A DNA stretch of 64,000 nt, taken from Polyodon spathula. Taxonomy: Eukaryota > Chordata > Actinopteri > Acipenseriformes > Polyodontidae. The stretch spans positions 38,089,045 through 38,153,044 of the forward strand of contig NC_054548.1 of NCBI RefSeq assembly GCF_017654505.1. The letters are read 5' to 3'. How positions within the stretch are numbered: the first letter of the stretch is position 1; each line of letters begins with the position of its first letter. Positions 49,654 to 61,710 of the stretch are shown here, one piece after another. The position numbers and the translations under genes were made by a program. The notes under the pieces are model-generated. The model was not told the DNA's origin, did not search any database, and saw nothing but the letters and a program-made list of their open reading frames with translations.

Positions 49654-50589
49654 AAGTCTGTTGCAAGGAAGTTACAATAATCCAGACAGGTGAATACAGA
49701 GATAGAGAAAAATTGTAATAATTCAATATTGAAACATCACAAACCACAACCACTTAATTCCTTTACAGCAGGGTTCTTCAATTGAGGGCATTTGTGTCTC
49801 CTAACAAGCGTTTTTATTTATTTATTTTTTGGCAACATGCCATAACATAGAACACGTGAGTTGATTTGCCGACTTCATTCTGATCAGATTTAATTTTGTT
49901 ATGCGTCACCAATCTCTGCCCATTTTGCCTAATGTCTGTGCTGATTGGGTTGATCAATGAGAGAAGGCTTTAGTAGTGTATGAAAACAGCAGCATGGAGT
50001 AATATTATTTTCTTATAGAAGGGCCTGGGAAGTTGGGAGGAGCTGCTGTATGTTTTTAAATGAGAAACAGTTTGGTTTTATTATAGAAATAAATGAAAAA
50101 CTTAACTGTATATGTTTATATTTTCTTTATTTTTCATATGATAAGCTTAGTATTTTTAGGAAAAATGTGCAATATGGCCACCATTAAGTGCTCAAGCGCA
50201 GGCAATTAGCTGAAGAAACCGAGCCTGTCAAAGATCTTTATTTGGGCATAAAAAAAACTGTTTGGCAATAGTAAGAAATCATGGTGGATATGCACTTAAG
50301 TTTATTTTCCCTTTGTTTACTGTCATGCCAAGTATTTAAGTTAGAAACTTTTCATTTACATTTAAATACATTAGAGATAAAACATGTTGATACATATTTA
50401 GTGCTACACTTTTAATCAGACACTTAAGATGCTTATGCAACATAAATAAAGCAATCAAGAAGTGTAATTTCATTAGTTAACCTGAATGCTTGCTGTGCAG
50501 TAATGTTCTGAAAACAAAGACGGTGCAAGCAAGTGTCAAACATTTCTAGTTTTATTAAAATTTAAAAGAATAGATTTTTAAAATTTAAA

Positions 50590-51968
50590 TATCAAACGAA
50601 CAAAGAACGAACAGTAAAAGAAGAGACAGCTTCTTCGGTCTTTGAGTAAAGCCATATAATCAAATTGTGAAATGTAATATACCAAGCAAGCAAAGAACGA
50701 AGCACAAAAGAGAAGCTTCTTCGGTCTGCTGGAGGACCTCTGGAGCGCCTTTACAGCCAAACTGAATTTCAGTTGTTTCGATAGTTTATTCCTAATTTGG
50801 ACGTACAACCCAAAGAAAACAAACTTGCACTTATTACAACAGCAGAAGCTGATTCTGGGGCTATGCAGAGCTTCATTTTTTTCAGTCAAAATCCTTCTGT
50901 GTGTGCATAAGGGCATTCAGTGCAATTCTAAATGCCACTGCAGCAAAGCTTGCAAAAACAAATACAGTGATTTGTATGTTTCTAAATCAACCTTGTGATC
51001 TTTTTAAAAATGAGCTCTCTTTATGGTTTTGTTATATGCATCTAATTTGATCGAACTACTTTAACCTGTTATTATCTAAACAATCAAAAAAGTATTTTAA
51101 ACTGAGACTCAGTAGCCCAGTGGAGCTCTCAATATGGTTTCTTTTGAAAATGTCATCTCAAATAAAAACCTTTTAGAAGGGCTTCTTGCTGTCAAAAAGC
51201 AGTCTCCGTCTTATTCAACAGGCACGGCACTGTCTGGTGCTGATCGGGGTCTGCAAAACCTGTTTTCTGAAAAGTGCTAGTTCACCCCTTTCTATGATTT
51301 ACGAGAATATTAATAGCATAGTTTAATTTTGGTTAAAAAAAAACAGTGATTAGACAAACGTGGATTGACATATCATTTTACAGTTTAAATGCTGTATATG
51401 CATTAGTCTTATAATATGAATCAAACAATACATTTTTAATTGTGTTAGTTTTTTTCCTCTAAAACTGGATTTTCTTAATAGAACATTACGAATGTTATTT
51501 CAAACTTGAAGTGGTAATGTTTGAGATCACTGTCCTAAATTGCTTACCACGACCCCCTTGCAAATGAGGCCACGGTCTCAATAGGTTAACTTCCTGCATC
51601 AACAACAAATACATAAACAATAACTCAATGACGTGTATCGTATAAATATAATTTACTGATTTTATGTTCATTCAATAAAATTTTTTTTTTAAAAAATTAA
51701 AAAGTTTGTGTTTCACTTGATGTCCATATTTAACACCCCGCAATGAATTGCTATTTGCAGATGGAGCAGCATCCTTAAATCTGTTCGGGAACTGAGCATT
51801 TGCTCAAAGCACGTTTTGCAATTTGATAGTATCACTGTACTCAAAGACCGAAGAAGCTGTCTCTTCTTTTGTGTTTCGTTCTTTGCTTGTTTGATATTTT
51901 CCGTTTCGTAATTTGGTCAAAATAATTTGCTCAAAGACCGAAATAACCGTTAATTTCGTTCTTTGATA
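50590..51968. mobile_element. Compound inverted-repeat element
   Basis: The left end carries two direct copies of a ~55-bp module: 50,590-50,647 and 50,682-50,733 (..CAAAGAACGAA..AGCTTCTTCGGTCT..). The right end carries two copies inverted: 51,839-51,896 and 51,929-51,968 (TCAAAGACCGAA..TTTCGTTCTTTG). The outermost left and inner right modules match at about 50 of 57 positions. The central 1.1 kb has no domain-bearing ORF. This is the plan of a non-autonomous foldback or TIR transposon with multimeric ends. Exact tips and a target duplication were not resolved, and the family is unknown to me. Confidence 0.6.
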
Positions 51969-52026
51969 ATTTGTAAATGCTCACATATATATGAATGAAA
52001 AAATGCTATTGATTACCCAATTCATG

Positions 52027-52054
<28 letters not shown>
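52027..52054. repeat. Poly-T tract
   Basis: About 27 consecutive T residues. Confidence 0.9.
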
Positions 52055-52057
<3 letters not shown>

Positions 52058-52689
52058 CCTGTTCGTATGTGTAACAGTGGCAGACCCCTTATCAACTTGT
52101 CCATCTCCAAATTCTTAAGGACCACTGCTGGTACTATAGAATATACAGTATCTGGGGTTGGTTGGTCATACATCTGAATTCAAGTACCATGCCAGTTATT
52201 GCATTAGATCTAAATGAACAAGTACATAAATACTTATATGAAAAATAGCATCATTCCCCTACGTTCTACATTTGATTATTACATTATATGCCCATCCATA
52301 ATACTGATTTAGAAGTACAAGAATTAATAATTCAGTGTCTTACTCTTTCCAGAACATTCTGTCTGTGTCTTAGATGTCTATACCCGTACAATAAACTTTG
52401 TCTGCCATACTAACATAATGAAACAAACATAGCAGAAAACACACATACTTACTATTATGTTTAGAACAATGTAGAATAATAGAACAATGTACAGATAGAA
52501 CATACAGAGATTGCATGGGATGTTTATACATGCAGATGTGTACCTATTAAAGACATAATCTTCAAAGCGAACCACCTATCAATCAACCTATGTAGGTAAA
52601 CGTAGACAAGTCTGGCTGGTTAGCAAAAGCCTTGGCTGTCTTTACAATGCTTGATGCAGTTTGATGACATATTGCCGTAGCTGCACAGC

Positions 52690-52790
52690 TAGGAAGGGAG
52701 GCCGAGCGTGGAATCGAACATAGCCAATCGTGGCTACCCAAAAACCACTAGGGGAATCAAACATAGCCAATGGCAACTGCAAAGCGGTCA
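52690..52790. repeat. Short tandem duplication
   Basis: GGAATC(G/A)AACATAGCCAAT occurs at about 52,712 and 52,755, a spacing near 44 bp, with partly similar linkers. Minor local duplication just upstream of the solo LTR. Confidence 0.6.
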
Positions 52791-52852
52791 ATGAGTGCAA
52801 ATATCATAAAAGGTTGAACACATACAGTGACACTGCATTTTTATTTGGGGAT

Positions 52853-53403
52853 TGTGACAGGGTATTACTCGTGTCACGCGTGTGAGTCACCGCTGTTCAA
52901 GCATACAGAGAGACAGACGAAGTATTGATGTTGAAACGCCGGCACAGGCGCGCAGGATTTATTAACACAAACAAACAGAAAACGAAAGTAAAATAAAGGC
53001 TGTCATGTGACGTTACCAGCGATGGTAACGCACAGAGGACTAATACAGCAAACTGTACAAAAAGTGCAAAATAAAACACAATACCCCAAACTATAAATCA
53101 AAAGGTGCCATGAAAACAGCAGGCCTTGCAGCAGCCCCGAGCAAATTCCCGCGGATGTTTTTAAACTGACGGACACTCGGTCGAGACCCGTCCACCTGCT
53201 GATTGAGGACCAGCACAGCCAATCACTTGCTGCCCTTACCTCAACCAAGCATAGCAGGCAGCAAGTCCCAATCGAGCGCCCGTCTGTAAACAATAATTCA
53301 ATCAAACAAATCAAGTCCCAAAACCACACAAAATAAACCGATTCCCACATATAAACCACACCAACACTAATTTACCACTGTGCAGGGCAATCGCACTGCC
53401 ACA
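52853..53403 (-). mobile_element. Solo LTR with 5-bp target duplication (family E)
   Basis: Begins TGTGACAGGG and ends CACTGCCACA; the flanks are GGGAT at 52,848-52,852 and GGGAT at 53,404-53,408. These are LTR ends with a perfect 5-bp duplication, 551 bp long. The strand is inferred from similarity of organisation to family A, whose AT-rich AAATAAAC-bearing part lies near the TGT(C/G)ACA end. It contains TGACGTTA at 53,009. No internal genes remain, so the provirus-like element was lost by LTR recombination. Confidence 0.82.
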
Positions 53404-53489
53404 GGGATGTTGTAACATTATTATACTGACAACAGTCTTTTTTATATTCATGAAGTTTGCAATCAGGCGAGGTATAGAAATGTTTGAAA

Positions 53490-53493
<4 letters not shown>

Positions 53494-53523
<30 letters not shown>

Positions 53524-53532
53524 ATGTGTGTG
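53494..53532. repeat. (TA)n(TG)n microsatellite
   Basis: Short TATATA run followed by about 30 bp of TG dinucleotides. Confidence 0.9.
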
Positions 53533-54412
53533 TCAGGTGAGATACATGTTTTAATTAACACTTGTCCAACTTTCAGGCTATTGCAGTCTTTGTTTATTTA
53601 TTCTTTATAAATTAGAAAAATCCCTGTTCCTGGCAGCTGGTGACAGCTTCTCATTATAACAAACCGGATATTTTATTATATTAGGCTGATAATAATTAAA
53701 GGGTGAGTGAGGCACTCACTGTAAAAAGTCTTGTCTGAGTGATTGTGACATGTAAATAATATTCTTGCTTCAGTACCCTTTTCACCGTCACTTGCATTTG
53801 TATTTAAACTTTGAACTAGCATATAGTATAATAGAAAAGTAAAGTAAGAAAGTTTAGTAAATAGTACAGTATTGGAAGAATTGCTGAAAACATGGAAACT
53901 TTTACCCATTTATTTTTGTCCATCTTGGTTGCCATATTTACTGTGGACCGCTTCCATTAATGAAGTTTCTTCCACATGAACAGGGTGATGCTAATGTAGC
54001 AGATTTTATTGGTAGTAGTTAGGGATTAGAGAATAATAATGACAGTGATAATAATGAGTAAACAATAATAACAAATATGTATAAAGAGAAGAAACGTTTA
54101 ATGTAAAATATATGAATGTTTATTGTAAAAAGTATGAATGAAATTAATGTTAAATAGGAGTTTATGTTAGTATAAATGCATTCCAGGTGTAACTGTTTAT
54201 TGAATAATTGACCCTGTTAGGAGTAAGCGGGGTTGGGGATTATTTAAAGGCATGTGTTTCCTTAGGAAGGGGCAAAATTTTGGGTCAGTCGTGATTTTGT
54301 CATTGTGAACATCAGTCATTTTGTATACAGCCTGTTAGTTGTCATCTGTGTAAAGTATTCTTCTAGAGCAAGAATAAATATTTATGCTTGTAGACAGACA
54401 ACAGTTTTGTGA

Positions 54413-54708
54413 GTGAATGCACTGTTGCACCGGTTTATGTTGCACCGGTCATATTGTAAATAAAAATTTTAAACAAAACAAAACACTTCGTGGGTTTTCA
54501 CTACAACTGTTACACTTTTGTGAACATCAGCAAATCATTTTGTTTTTCATACGACAACCACTCTCGTATCATAAACAGAGCACAGAACAAACATTTCAGC
54601 TTGTAGAGAAGAACAGTTTTATGGGTTCCGGTGATGGAGTGAATGCACTGTTGCACCGGTTTATTGTAAATAAAAGATTTAAACAAAAACAAAACACTTG
54701 CACACAAA
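54413..54708. repeat. Direct duplication about 226 bp apart
   Basis: GTGAATGCACTGTTGCACCGGTTTAT..TTGTAAATAAAA.(A/G)TTTAAACAAAA.AAAACACTT occurs at 54,413-54,487 and 54,637-54,700. The first copy has an extra GTTGCACCGGTCATA. The unit ends in AATAAA-like signals. Confidence 0.85.
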
Positions 54709-54900
54709 AGTAAATGGCATGCTGGCCAAAACAAACAGACAAAACATAAAATAAAGCGTGTACTAAATCAAACAAGTATCGTGTTGGTGTAGAGCCAGCG
54801 CGTATAGCAATTGTTATATTCTTACTGTTGCAGTACTCTCTGTCTCACCTCTGGATACCCAACCCTGTGTGCATGAAACACTCATTATTTTGTGCAGCTC
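54700..54900 (-). mobile_element. LTR fragment related to family A
   Basis: ACAAACAGACAAAAC..AATAAAGCG and, at 54,866, CCCAACCCTGTGTGCATGAAA..TTTTGTGCAGCT match the order in the family A copy at 37,955-38,100 (AAACAGACAAACAAAACGG.. ACAACCCTGTGTGAGTGAAA..TTTATGCAGCT). Edges and duplication not found; diverged. Confidence 0.45.
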
Positions 54901-55434
54901 ACTGTAAAATGTAATTTTTTAAAAATAATTTTTTGGTCCGACATTACAATTTTCCCTTTATAGTCCGATCTCAGACCCTATCCGACATCATCTAAAAGAC
55001 ATAAAGCACAGGTCTCTAGTCGTTTCTTCTCCTGAAAAAGAAGAGAAAACCTTTTAATGGCTGAGTGTGACTGATAGGAGCCGAATGAAGCCAGAAAAAA
55101 TGCAGTACTGATTTCGTTTCAGTGCCTTTTAAACTTGTTTTACTCGGAAAAAAATATTTTAAACAGCGCGTGTAAAATAAACAGTGCGTGTGAAAATAAA
55201 TTGGACCTGACATGGCTGACAAGCACTGAATAAATGGACCACTAAGGGTTAAATATTACAGGGCATATTCGGTAATGATTTCTTATAGTCTAACACAACC
55301 ATCTGATTACTTCTCTACTTTAAAGTTTAATAGTAGTTTTGAGTTTTAAAAACCCATGGAATGTTCATACTGACCTTCTGATTTCACTGAAAGAAAATGA
55401 TCAGATAACATATTTCACATCAAATGATTGTTAG

Positions 55435-55437
<3 letters not shown>

Positions 55438-55510
<73 letters not shown>
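55438..55510. repeat. (AT)n microsatellite
   Basis: About 73 bp of uninterrupted AT dinucleotides. Confidence 0.96.
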
Positions 55511-55514
<4 letters not shown>

Positions 55515-55599
55515 ACATTGTAATCACAGAAGAGACACAGTAAGAAGCTGGACTTATACCAGCTGTGCCAGATTCCAGGTCTTTGCATACAAACATACC

Positions 55600-56808
55600 T
55601 AAACAGTGTCAGGATTAATTCCTAACTCAGATGATACCTCATCACCTGACAATACAGCTGCTGAGGATGTTATAAAACTGCAGGATGCACAGGAATTTCC
55701 AGAATGTTGGACACAAAACCTGTTTATAGAACAACAAAAGGATATACCCTTGGCTGATTTCTGCTGGAAAAAAAAAATAGGATGTACAGTTTGTGCAAAT
55801 TTACAGTCATTGGCTCCAGTAAACACATTCACCTGACGAATGGGCAAGAGTTGCAGTTAGCTGTCATGGGGACCCCAAAGAGAGAAAGCAGATGTCTTTG
55901 AGGAAGAAAATCTTTAAACACAGGAATTATGTGGCCCACAAGGAAGCTGAAAGAATTATGCAACAGGCCAAAGAAAAAAGAATTGAAACACTTGCTGCAG
56001 AAATGATAAAAGATCAGTATGAAGTAACAGAGTGTTTAAAACCTCTTGCAAGATTGAAAAATCAGGGAAGCCTTGTACAGACTTGCCTACTGACATTGAT
56101 TTGCAAGTTTTAAATGGCCTTGACATGGGACATACTTTGCATTCTCATCATATTGCAAATGCAATGAAGACCAAGTCTTTGGTGTTCAAAGGAGTTCCCC
56201 TGCTTGATAGTCTAAGACATGATATTTGATTCTTTCTGTTTTTTAAAAGTTTAGCCAATAGACTTGAAAAGCGTATGGGGTGCTTACCTTCCATGTTGAC
56301 CCAGTCTGTCAGAAGTACAGTTGACTATGAGATGTTTATAAAGAACATTAAAATCTTGCAATCAGCAAATTGGCCTTAGAAATGCGACACCAGATGGTGA
56401 AGAACAAATTCATCAGCTTAGTAATTTTCTTCAGGTAAATACTACCCAAGCATGGAGAGGTATAAGGAAAAGAATTGCAAATGTACAACAAATGGTTAAT
56501 ATTGCATCTGGAATTCCAAACAAACTTAAACCTCCCCTAAAAGCAATAAATACACATGTGGTGTCAACAGCAGACTGTGAAAGGGGATTCAGCCATATGA
56601 ATATTATCCACAGTGGAAATCGTGCTTCTATGGATTTGGAAAGCCTGTCAGCCTTGCTTTTTATAAAATGCGTTGCCCCTCCTCTTGAAAAATTCTCCCC
56701 ACGTTATTATACAAAGAGTTGGTTAACCAAAAATCATTGTTTAGGTACAAATTTGAAAGCAAGAATGCGAATCACTGAGATTGGTGAGCACAGCTACGAG
56801 TCAATTTA
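55600..56808 (+). pseudogene. KIAA1586-like hAT transposase relic
   Basis: The frame from 55,606 includes IPLADFCWKKKIGCTVCANL, then a shift to the frame holding AVSCHGDPKERKQMSLRKKIFKHRNYVAHKEA (55,850-55,945), a C2H2-like N-terminal finger block of KIAA1586-like proteins. A second shift near 56,050 gives NGLDMGHTLHSHHIANAM. After 56,228 most of the catalytic core is missing. From 56,492 an open frame runs IASGIPNKLKPPLKAINTHVVSTADCERGFSHMN and on to a stop at 56,806-56,808; CERGFS.MN is the hAT dimerisation signature. At least two frameshifts and one large deletion make it non-functional. Whether it came from a mobile copy or a host paralogue cannot be told from one locus. Confidence 0.72.
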
Positions 56809-56849
56809 GAAAATCAGTCGGTGACGTCAGCAGCGGACCCTCGGGTGGT

Positions 56850-57075
56850 AGCTTCAGCTTCTCCTCGGTCACTGGAGACATGCGCTTCCCTTTCTTGGGC
56901 TGTGGACACTCAACCTTCCCCTTCTTGGGTGCTAGATGCTTGGACTCCCTCCTTCTGGGTGCTGGACAATTGGGCCCCCCCCTTCTGGGCTCTGGAAATT
57001 TGGGATCCCCACTTCTGAGCACTGGGCACTTGGGCTTCTTTCCTTCTGGGCACTGGATGCACGGGCTCCCATTAA
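56850..57075. repeat. GC-rich minisatellite, ~30-bp unit
   Basis: Roughly seven degenerate units of the type CTTCTGGG(T/C)(G/A)CTGGA(C/T)A.TTGGG(C/A)TCCC run from about 56,890 to 57,070. Both strands stay open over it (a 102-codon plus frame and a 92-codon minus frame rich in Pro, Lys and Gly), as expected of a repeat whose length is a multiple of three. It begins within about 50 bp of the hAT relic's stop codon. Confidence 0.75.
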
Positions 57076-58670
57076 TCATGTACCTTTGATATTGTTTTCA
57101 GTTTAGTACAATACAATTTCAGTTAATATACTTAACTATAAATAACTAATGATCCATTATGAAGCAATTAAACAATGATGTGCCTATGGAAGCAGTGTCA
57201 GCAGCTTAAATGCAAGTATGGTCTATCAGTTTGAAATGTGCACAAAAAGACATAACATTTATTTTAATGTAATAAAATGTGTCTTTATTTTTGTACAGGA
57301 ATTCCTTTTTATATTTATCTGACACTGATTTCTACATATCGGATTAGTAAAGATGGGTTTATGCAGCGATGGCCAAACTTTTTCATCACCTAGAACTGTA
57401 GGATTGAGACAATTAGAAAAAAAGTATATGAACACAATTTATAGCTTTTATTTAACATTATGTAATCAAAGAAACTACAAAATGATGTCGCAAAAGTCTG
57501 CTGGAAACCATAATAGCAATACAGTATTTCATGTTAGATTTCAAAATGTTACATTTTTCAATGTGTCAGTTTTTTGTTGAGTATATGGAAAACTATAAAG
57601 CAGTATGCAATTTAATATATTAACGTAACAATTGACATTCGTCTAACTTTTTCCGATCAGTTAAACCAACTACCGGGATCATCTGCTTGTTACACTGCAA
57701 TCAGGATTAAGTCACTACAGATTTGCAAGATTTTTTAGTCCGCATTATAGTCCACTTGGTCACGGGTACGCTACAATTGACCCATGGTGGTAGCGTATTT
57801 GGTTTGCTCACACTGGATATACACACAGTCATGAGACTTTCCGCTGGTAAACAAAGCAAACAACAAAGGACTGGCTTTTCAGACCCTTTTTAAAAGGTAT
57901 GTGGCCTGGGTTATTTCATAATCAATTTGGCAATCAACACCTGACCACATGCTGCACATTCATTTAATTTAAACAGGGAGGGAACTAACCTCACAACCCT
58001 GCCACATCTAACACAAACTTAATTTTCAAATTATACTAATTTTATTTACAAACCCAACAAAACATATGTACCTGTGCTGCCACAAGCATATCAGAAGTAA
58101 GTCCCAGGAAACCGTGGCCATCAGATTTAACCAATATATAGCTGTAGAGCCCAATCACATAGCCATCAGTAATAGACCTGCTTTCTCGTACCTTATTTTG
58201 ACGGCCTGGCTCTTGAGAGGAACAGACAGGAGTCTTTGGAGTGAAGTTGTCTCTAGGTTCTACATTCAGACAAGAAATGGGAAAATGTGTGATGCAGGTG
58301 TGGAAAGGATATACTTCACTAAATACATTTTAAGGTGTGTAGAATTGCGGGCACAGTAATACCACTTGCAATGACAAATTTCACAGATTTGAAGACTACC
58401 GTTTTATGCCATGTTCAAAAGAAACAGTGAGGACATAAAGGAAATAATTCCCTTCACAGGCTCTGAATTCCTTTCTGGAGTATTAAACTGTTTTATTGTG
58501 TTACTCGTAATATAGTATGTTTGCCAAGAGAGGCTTACACAGGTCACTGTCCTGTTTATTCAATTTTAAAACTCATATTATGATTCATTCTTAACCTAAA
58601 GCAAGCATTTTTTCTAAATCTGCTGTTGCTTTTCTTTCCATTTCTCATTCCGTCAGACTTGTGTCTTACA
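57076..58670. other. No recognisable gene
   Basis: AT-rich to about 57,700. At 57,760-58,012 a sequence ending AACCCTGCCACA, with ATTTGGCAATCAACACCTG inside, resembles the end of an LTR, but I found no matching start or duplication. Confidence 0.4.
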
Positions 58671-58679
58671 AACATCTTT

Positions 58680-60000
58680 GACCTGCAGGTCCCATCTATT
58701 CATAATTTCAATAATTCTAAACTGGAAGCCCACAGCTACCTATTATAGCTGGCTCAGCATACATAGATTACTTTACCCCATGTCCATCTTATAATATCTA
58801 TTCTGTTTTCTATCTCTTTGTCTTACTTACTGGTTTATAGTTCACATTCACTTTTACATCTCATGCACATTCCATTAATAAGTCTGATACTGTATTCATT
58901 TCTGACCTACAGCATTTTGTATTTCTGACCTCTTTAGATTAGATTTGGTCCTGCAGTGCTGCAGCGAGCATAACTAGGAACACGTATCTTTTCCCTAGTC
59001 ATTTGCACTTTATCCCCTGGTCTTTTAACACATTTAACTGTTTGTCTGTGGAAAGTCTATTTTGGCTTTTGGTATGCTGTTTGCTAGCATCCCAGTAATC
59101 ATATTTATTTTCAGAAGTTAATTGAATATGTTTCTGTTGAGCAAGAACAATATTGTTGAAGGTAGTGTATGTTGTTGTGCTGGTGTAACTCCACCAGGAT
59201 TCTGATCTTCTTTTTAGTACTTTTCAAGACCTATGCTTTTCAGCCGCTAGTTATAATTGACCTGCACCCTATAGTCTTTCAATTCAACTGGTTTGTAACC
59301 CTTATCTATTTCTGCCTTACTTACATTGAGTCCTACGGGTCATACCAATTGTCAACCTACAACTTCCTAACCCTGGTGTCCAACTTCTTTTTAATTATTC
59401 CTGCCTACCTGCAGTTTACATTCATTTTTGTTAAATCAAATCCGGCATTTAACACCATCTCTCAATCCATGACTTATAGCTATCCCTGTCTATCTGCATT
59501 GGAAATCTTTTCTTGACCTGCAGTGAACATCAACTCTTTATCTCAGGTATGCAGCTATTACTGAGGTGTAGCTAAAAAGCCATATCTGCAACCAAAAGCA
59601 ATTCCTTACCTGGAGATGATATCCGGTTATAGCCTACATCTTCTCCTTGCACTTGTATTTCTGTGCAGCTCATTTTCTTTCCTGAGCACAGCACACATCT
59701 ATTCCAGGATGTCCGCAGCACACAGTTATTCTTTACGTGCAGCTCACATCTTATCCTGACCCACAGTTGACTTTGATCTATGCTTCTCTGATCTCACTCA
59801 TTCCTAATTTCCAGCCCTTACCCATTCTGATGTTGGAGCTGACAGCCAATTTACAGTGGCAGCACACATCTACTCTTCTCTGTCTGCCTCTCATACTCCT
59901 GCCTGACCTCCAAGTCACATTACATCTCACACTGCATCTTAATTTCATCCCGATCTACAGCCCAAATGGATTCCTGATTGCAGCTTGATATTGTTTCCTG
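58680..60000. repeat. Long degenerate CT-rich minisatellite-like region
   Basis: The phrase (C)CTGACCTGCAG, followed by (C)ACAT(C)TATTC-like words, recurs irregularly for over 1.2 kb, for example near 58,680, 58,905, 59,260, 59,515, 59,700-59,760 and 59,905. The clearest part is 59,690-59,770, with units of about 24 bp beginning GCAGC(A/T)CACA. The long chance ORFs here (115 codons at 59,169 and 83 codons at 59,737) are hydrophobic by-products of the pyrimidine-rich strand. Confidence 0.5.
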
Positions 60001-60387
60001 AACTCCATTCTGTATCTCAATATTATGTTGGTCAGATTTGTGAGAATTGCTGCTCTCCACAGAATCTGAGAAAAGCAGCAGTCATCGCAAATCTAAGCAG
60101 CTGTGTCTACACTGGTTTCACTTTGAATGCAAAATTGGCGCAATCAACACCAATACCTAATTGTCAGCACCTTATTTCTGTGGAGAGCTCAGTTCAGAAT
60201 AATCAAATAATCAGTTTGTGCAGCACTGTTTGACATTATTAATTCTTTCAAAATAATAAAAAATAAGGAAAACAGCATTTTGCATCACAAATACAAACAT
60301 TTTGCATTAAAAGGTGAGTATGTCACCAAGTACCGTCTTTTTGTGTCTACAGTTAAAAACACTTCTAACTTGCTGCTTGTATATATA

Positions 60388-61710
60388 TACTGATGCACAA
60401 AAGAAATGCAGCACTCAGGTCTAATGGATAATCAAATATTTTAAACATAGATATCAAACAAAATCACCGAAAATGTGAACAAAAATCCAAATCAAAGGAT
60501 CATGATATGTTTTCAGCATGAAAAGTGACACACTGTCAAAATGAAAACATTATAAAGTTAGTATCGGGTATGACCTTCCTGAGCATTAACACAATCCTGG
60601 CAGCGTTGATGCATGGACCTGATCAGCCTCTGGATAGACTGCTGTGGGATGTTCTGCCACTCTTCCTGTGGTTGGTTGTGGTTGTCTCCTGTGGATGGCA
60701 CTGGTGATTTTGTCCTGCAGATGTTCTGTTGTCATAAGAAAAAGCTGTCCACGACAAGACATTGCCAATGTTTTCTTGAAGTCAAGGAATTGTAGTCCTA
60801 ACACTGTGTGGTTTTGCATTGTCGAGCTGAAAAATACACTTCCAGATTGGCATGCAGGAATGGAAAAACTGTTAGCTCAAGGACTTCATCAATGTATCGC
60901 TGAGCAGTAAGGTTGCCCTCAGTCTGTACCGAAGGCATTCTTGTGTTCCACCGGCCCACTGGTTGGCTTGAACAACTCAACAGTCAGCATAACACTCATC
61001 GCGACGACTGCACACCCATTGTCATCCGTCCGATCTGTCAAGGGCAAAACAGCATTCATCTGTAAATAAAACACTCCACCACTCTGTCTGTCACCACCTC
61101 AGGTGTTCTCTGGCCCACAGAAGACAGCAATTTTGCCTCTCAGCTGTCAGCATGTTACCCCTGAATGGCCTTCGAGCATGCAGATGCACGGGTTATTTCT
61201 TCCTCAAATTTTTTGTGCTGTAGCCACTGCAGGTGTGGTGACCCTTTGCCTTCCAGGGCATCCTGTCCCTCACAGAGCCAGTTTCCTGGTTTCTATGGAC
61301 TAGTCTGCTGATTGTTTAAGCAGAACATCTCATTCTCGGGAGCAACTTCTCTCACCGCCTTCAATCACGGCGATAGCAACCAGGCCATCTTCTTTACTCA
61401 AGCAGGGCATGATCGTATCTTTCACTGTTCTTGCATTAATTAAAATCAAGTCTTTTCAAATGGCTGTTTATACAGATTCTTAATCACCTAATTTTGGCAA
61501 TTTTAACTCAAATACCAAACACTGAGCACCTGGCGTTTTTATGAAATCACAAGACTTGAGCTCATTATTTTGTTATCCCAAGGAACAATACTACTCAAAC
61601 AATCAACAAACCTATCTGCTCACAATTTAAAATGTTAATAACATTATGTATGTGCCGAATAAGTTACTGATGTAAAACTTAGACTGTTGCGTTTTCATTG
61701 TGCATCAGTA
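60388..61710 (-). mobile_element. Full-length but decayed Tc1 transposon
   Basis: Ends are TACTGATGCACAAAAGAAA on the left and the inverted TTTTCATTGTGCATCAGTA on the right, each next to TA. The length of 1,323 bp is close to normal. The transposase is on the minus strand. The same family gave the truncated copy at 22,082-22,745, which helps to place boundaries. TATA-rich flanks make the exact TA duplication ambiguous. Confidence 0.85.
60555..61415 (-). pseudogene. Tc1 transposase, multiple frame breaks
   Basis: The start on the minus strand at about 61,410 reads MPCLSKEDGLVAIAVIEGG, the helix-turn-helix beginning, and soon shifts. Further down, FRGNMLTAERQ..CCLLWARE (about 61,165-61,095), FTDECCFALDRSDG (about 61,060, containing the first catalytic Asp) and NLTAQRYIDEVLELTVFPFLHANL (about 60,920-60,850) are recognisable. 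Next comes a damaged form of the QQDN motif near 60,825. The tail near 60,720-60,560 includes NIPQQSIQRLIRSMHQR, the usual Tc1 C-terminus. Several indels separate these blocks, so no active enzyme is encoded. Confidence 0.78.

Noticed and set aside
57730..58012. LTR fragment ending CCCTGCCACA
   Set aside because: Only one plausible end is visible, with no duplication and no second copy in the window.
59169..59516. A 115-codon hydrophobic ORF as a membrane protein
   Set aside because: It lies wholly inside the pyrimidine-rich degenerate repeat, which yields Leu, Phe, Ser and Tyr codons by composition. There is no domain, and no sign of splicing or promoter.
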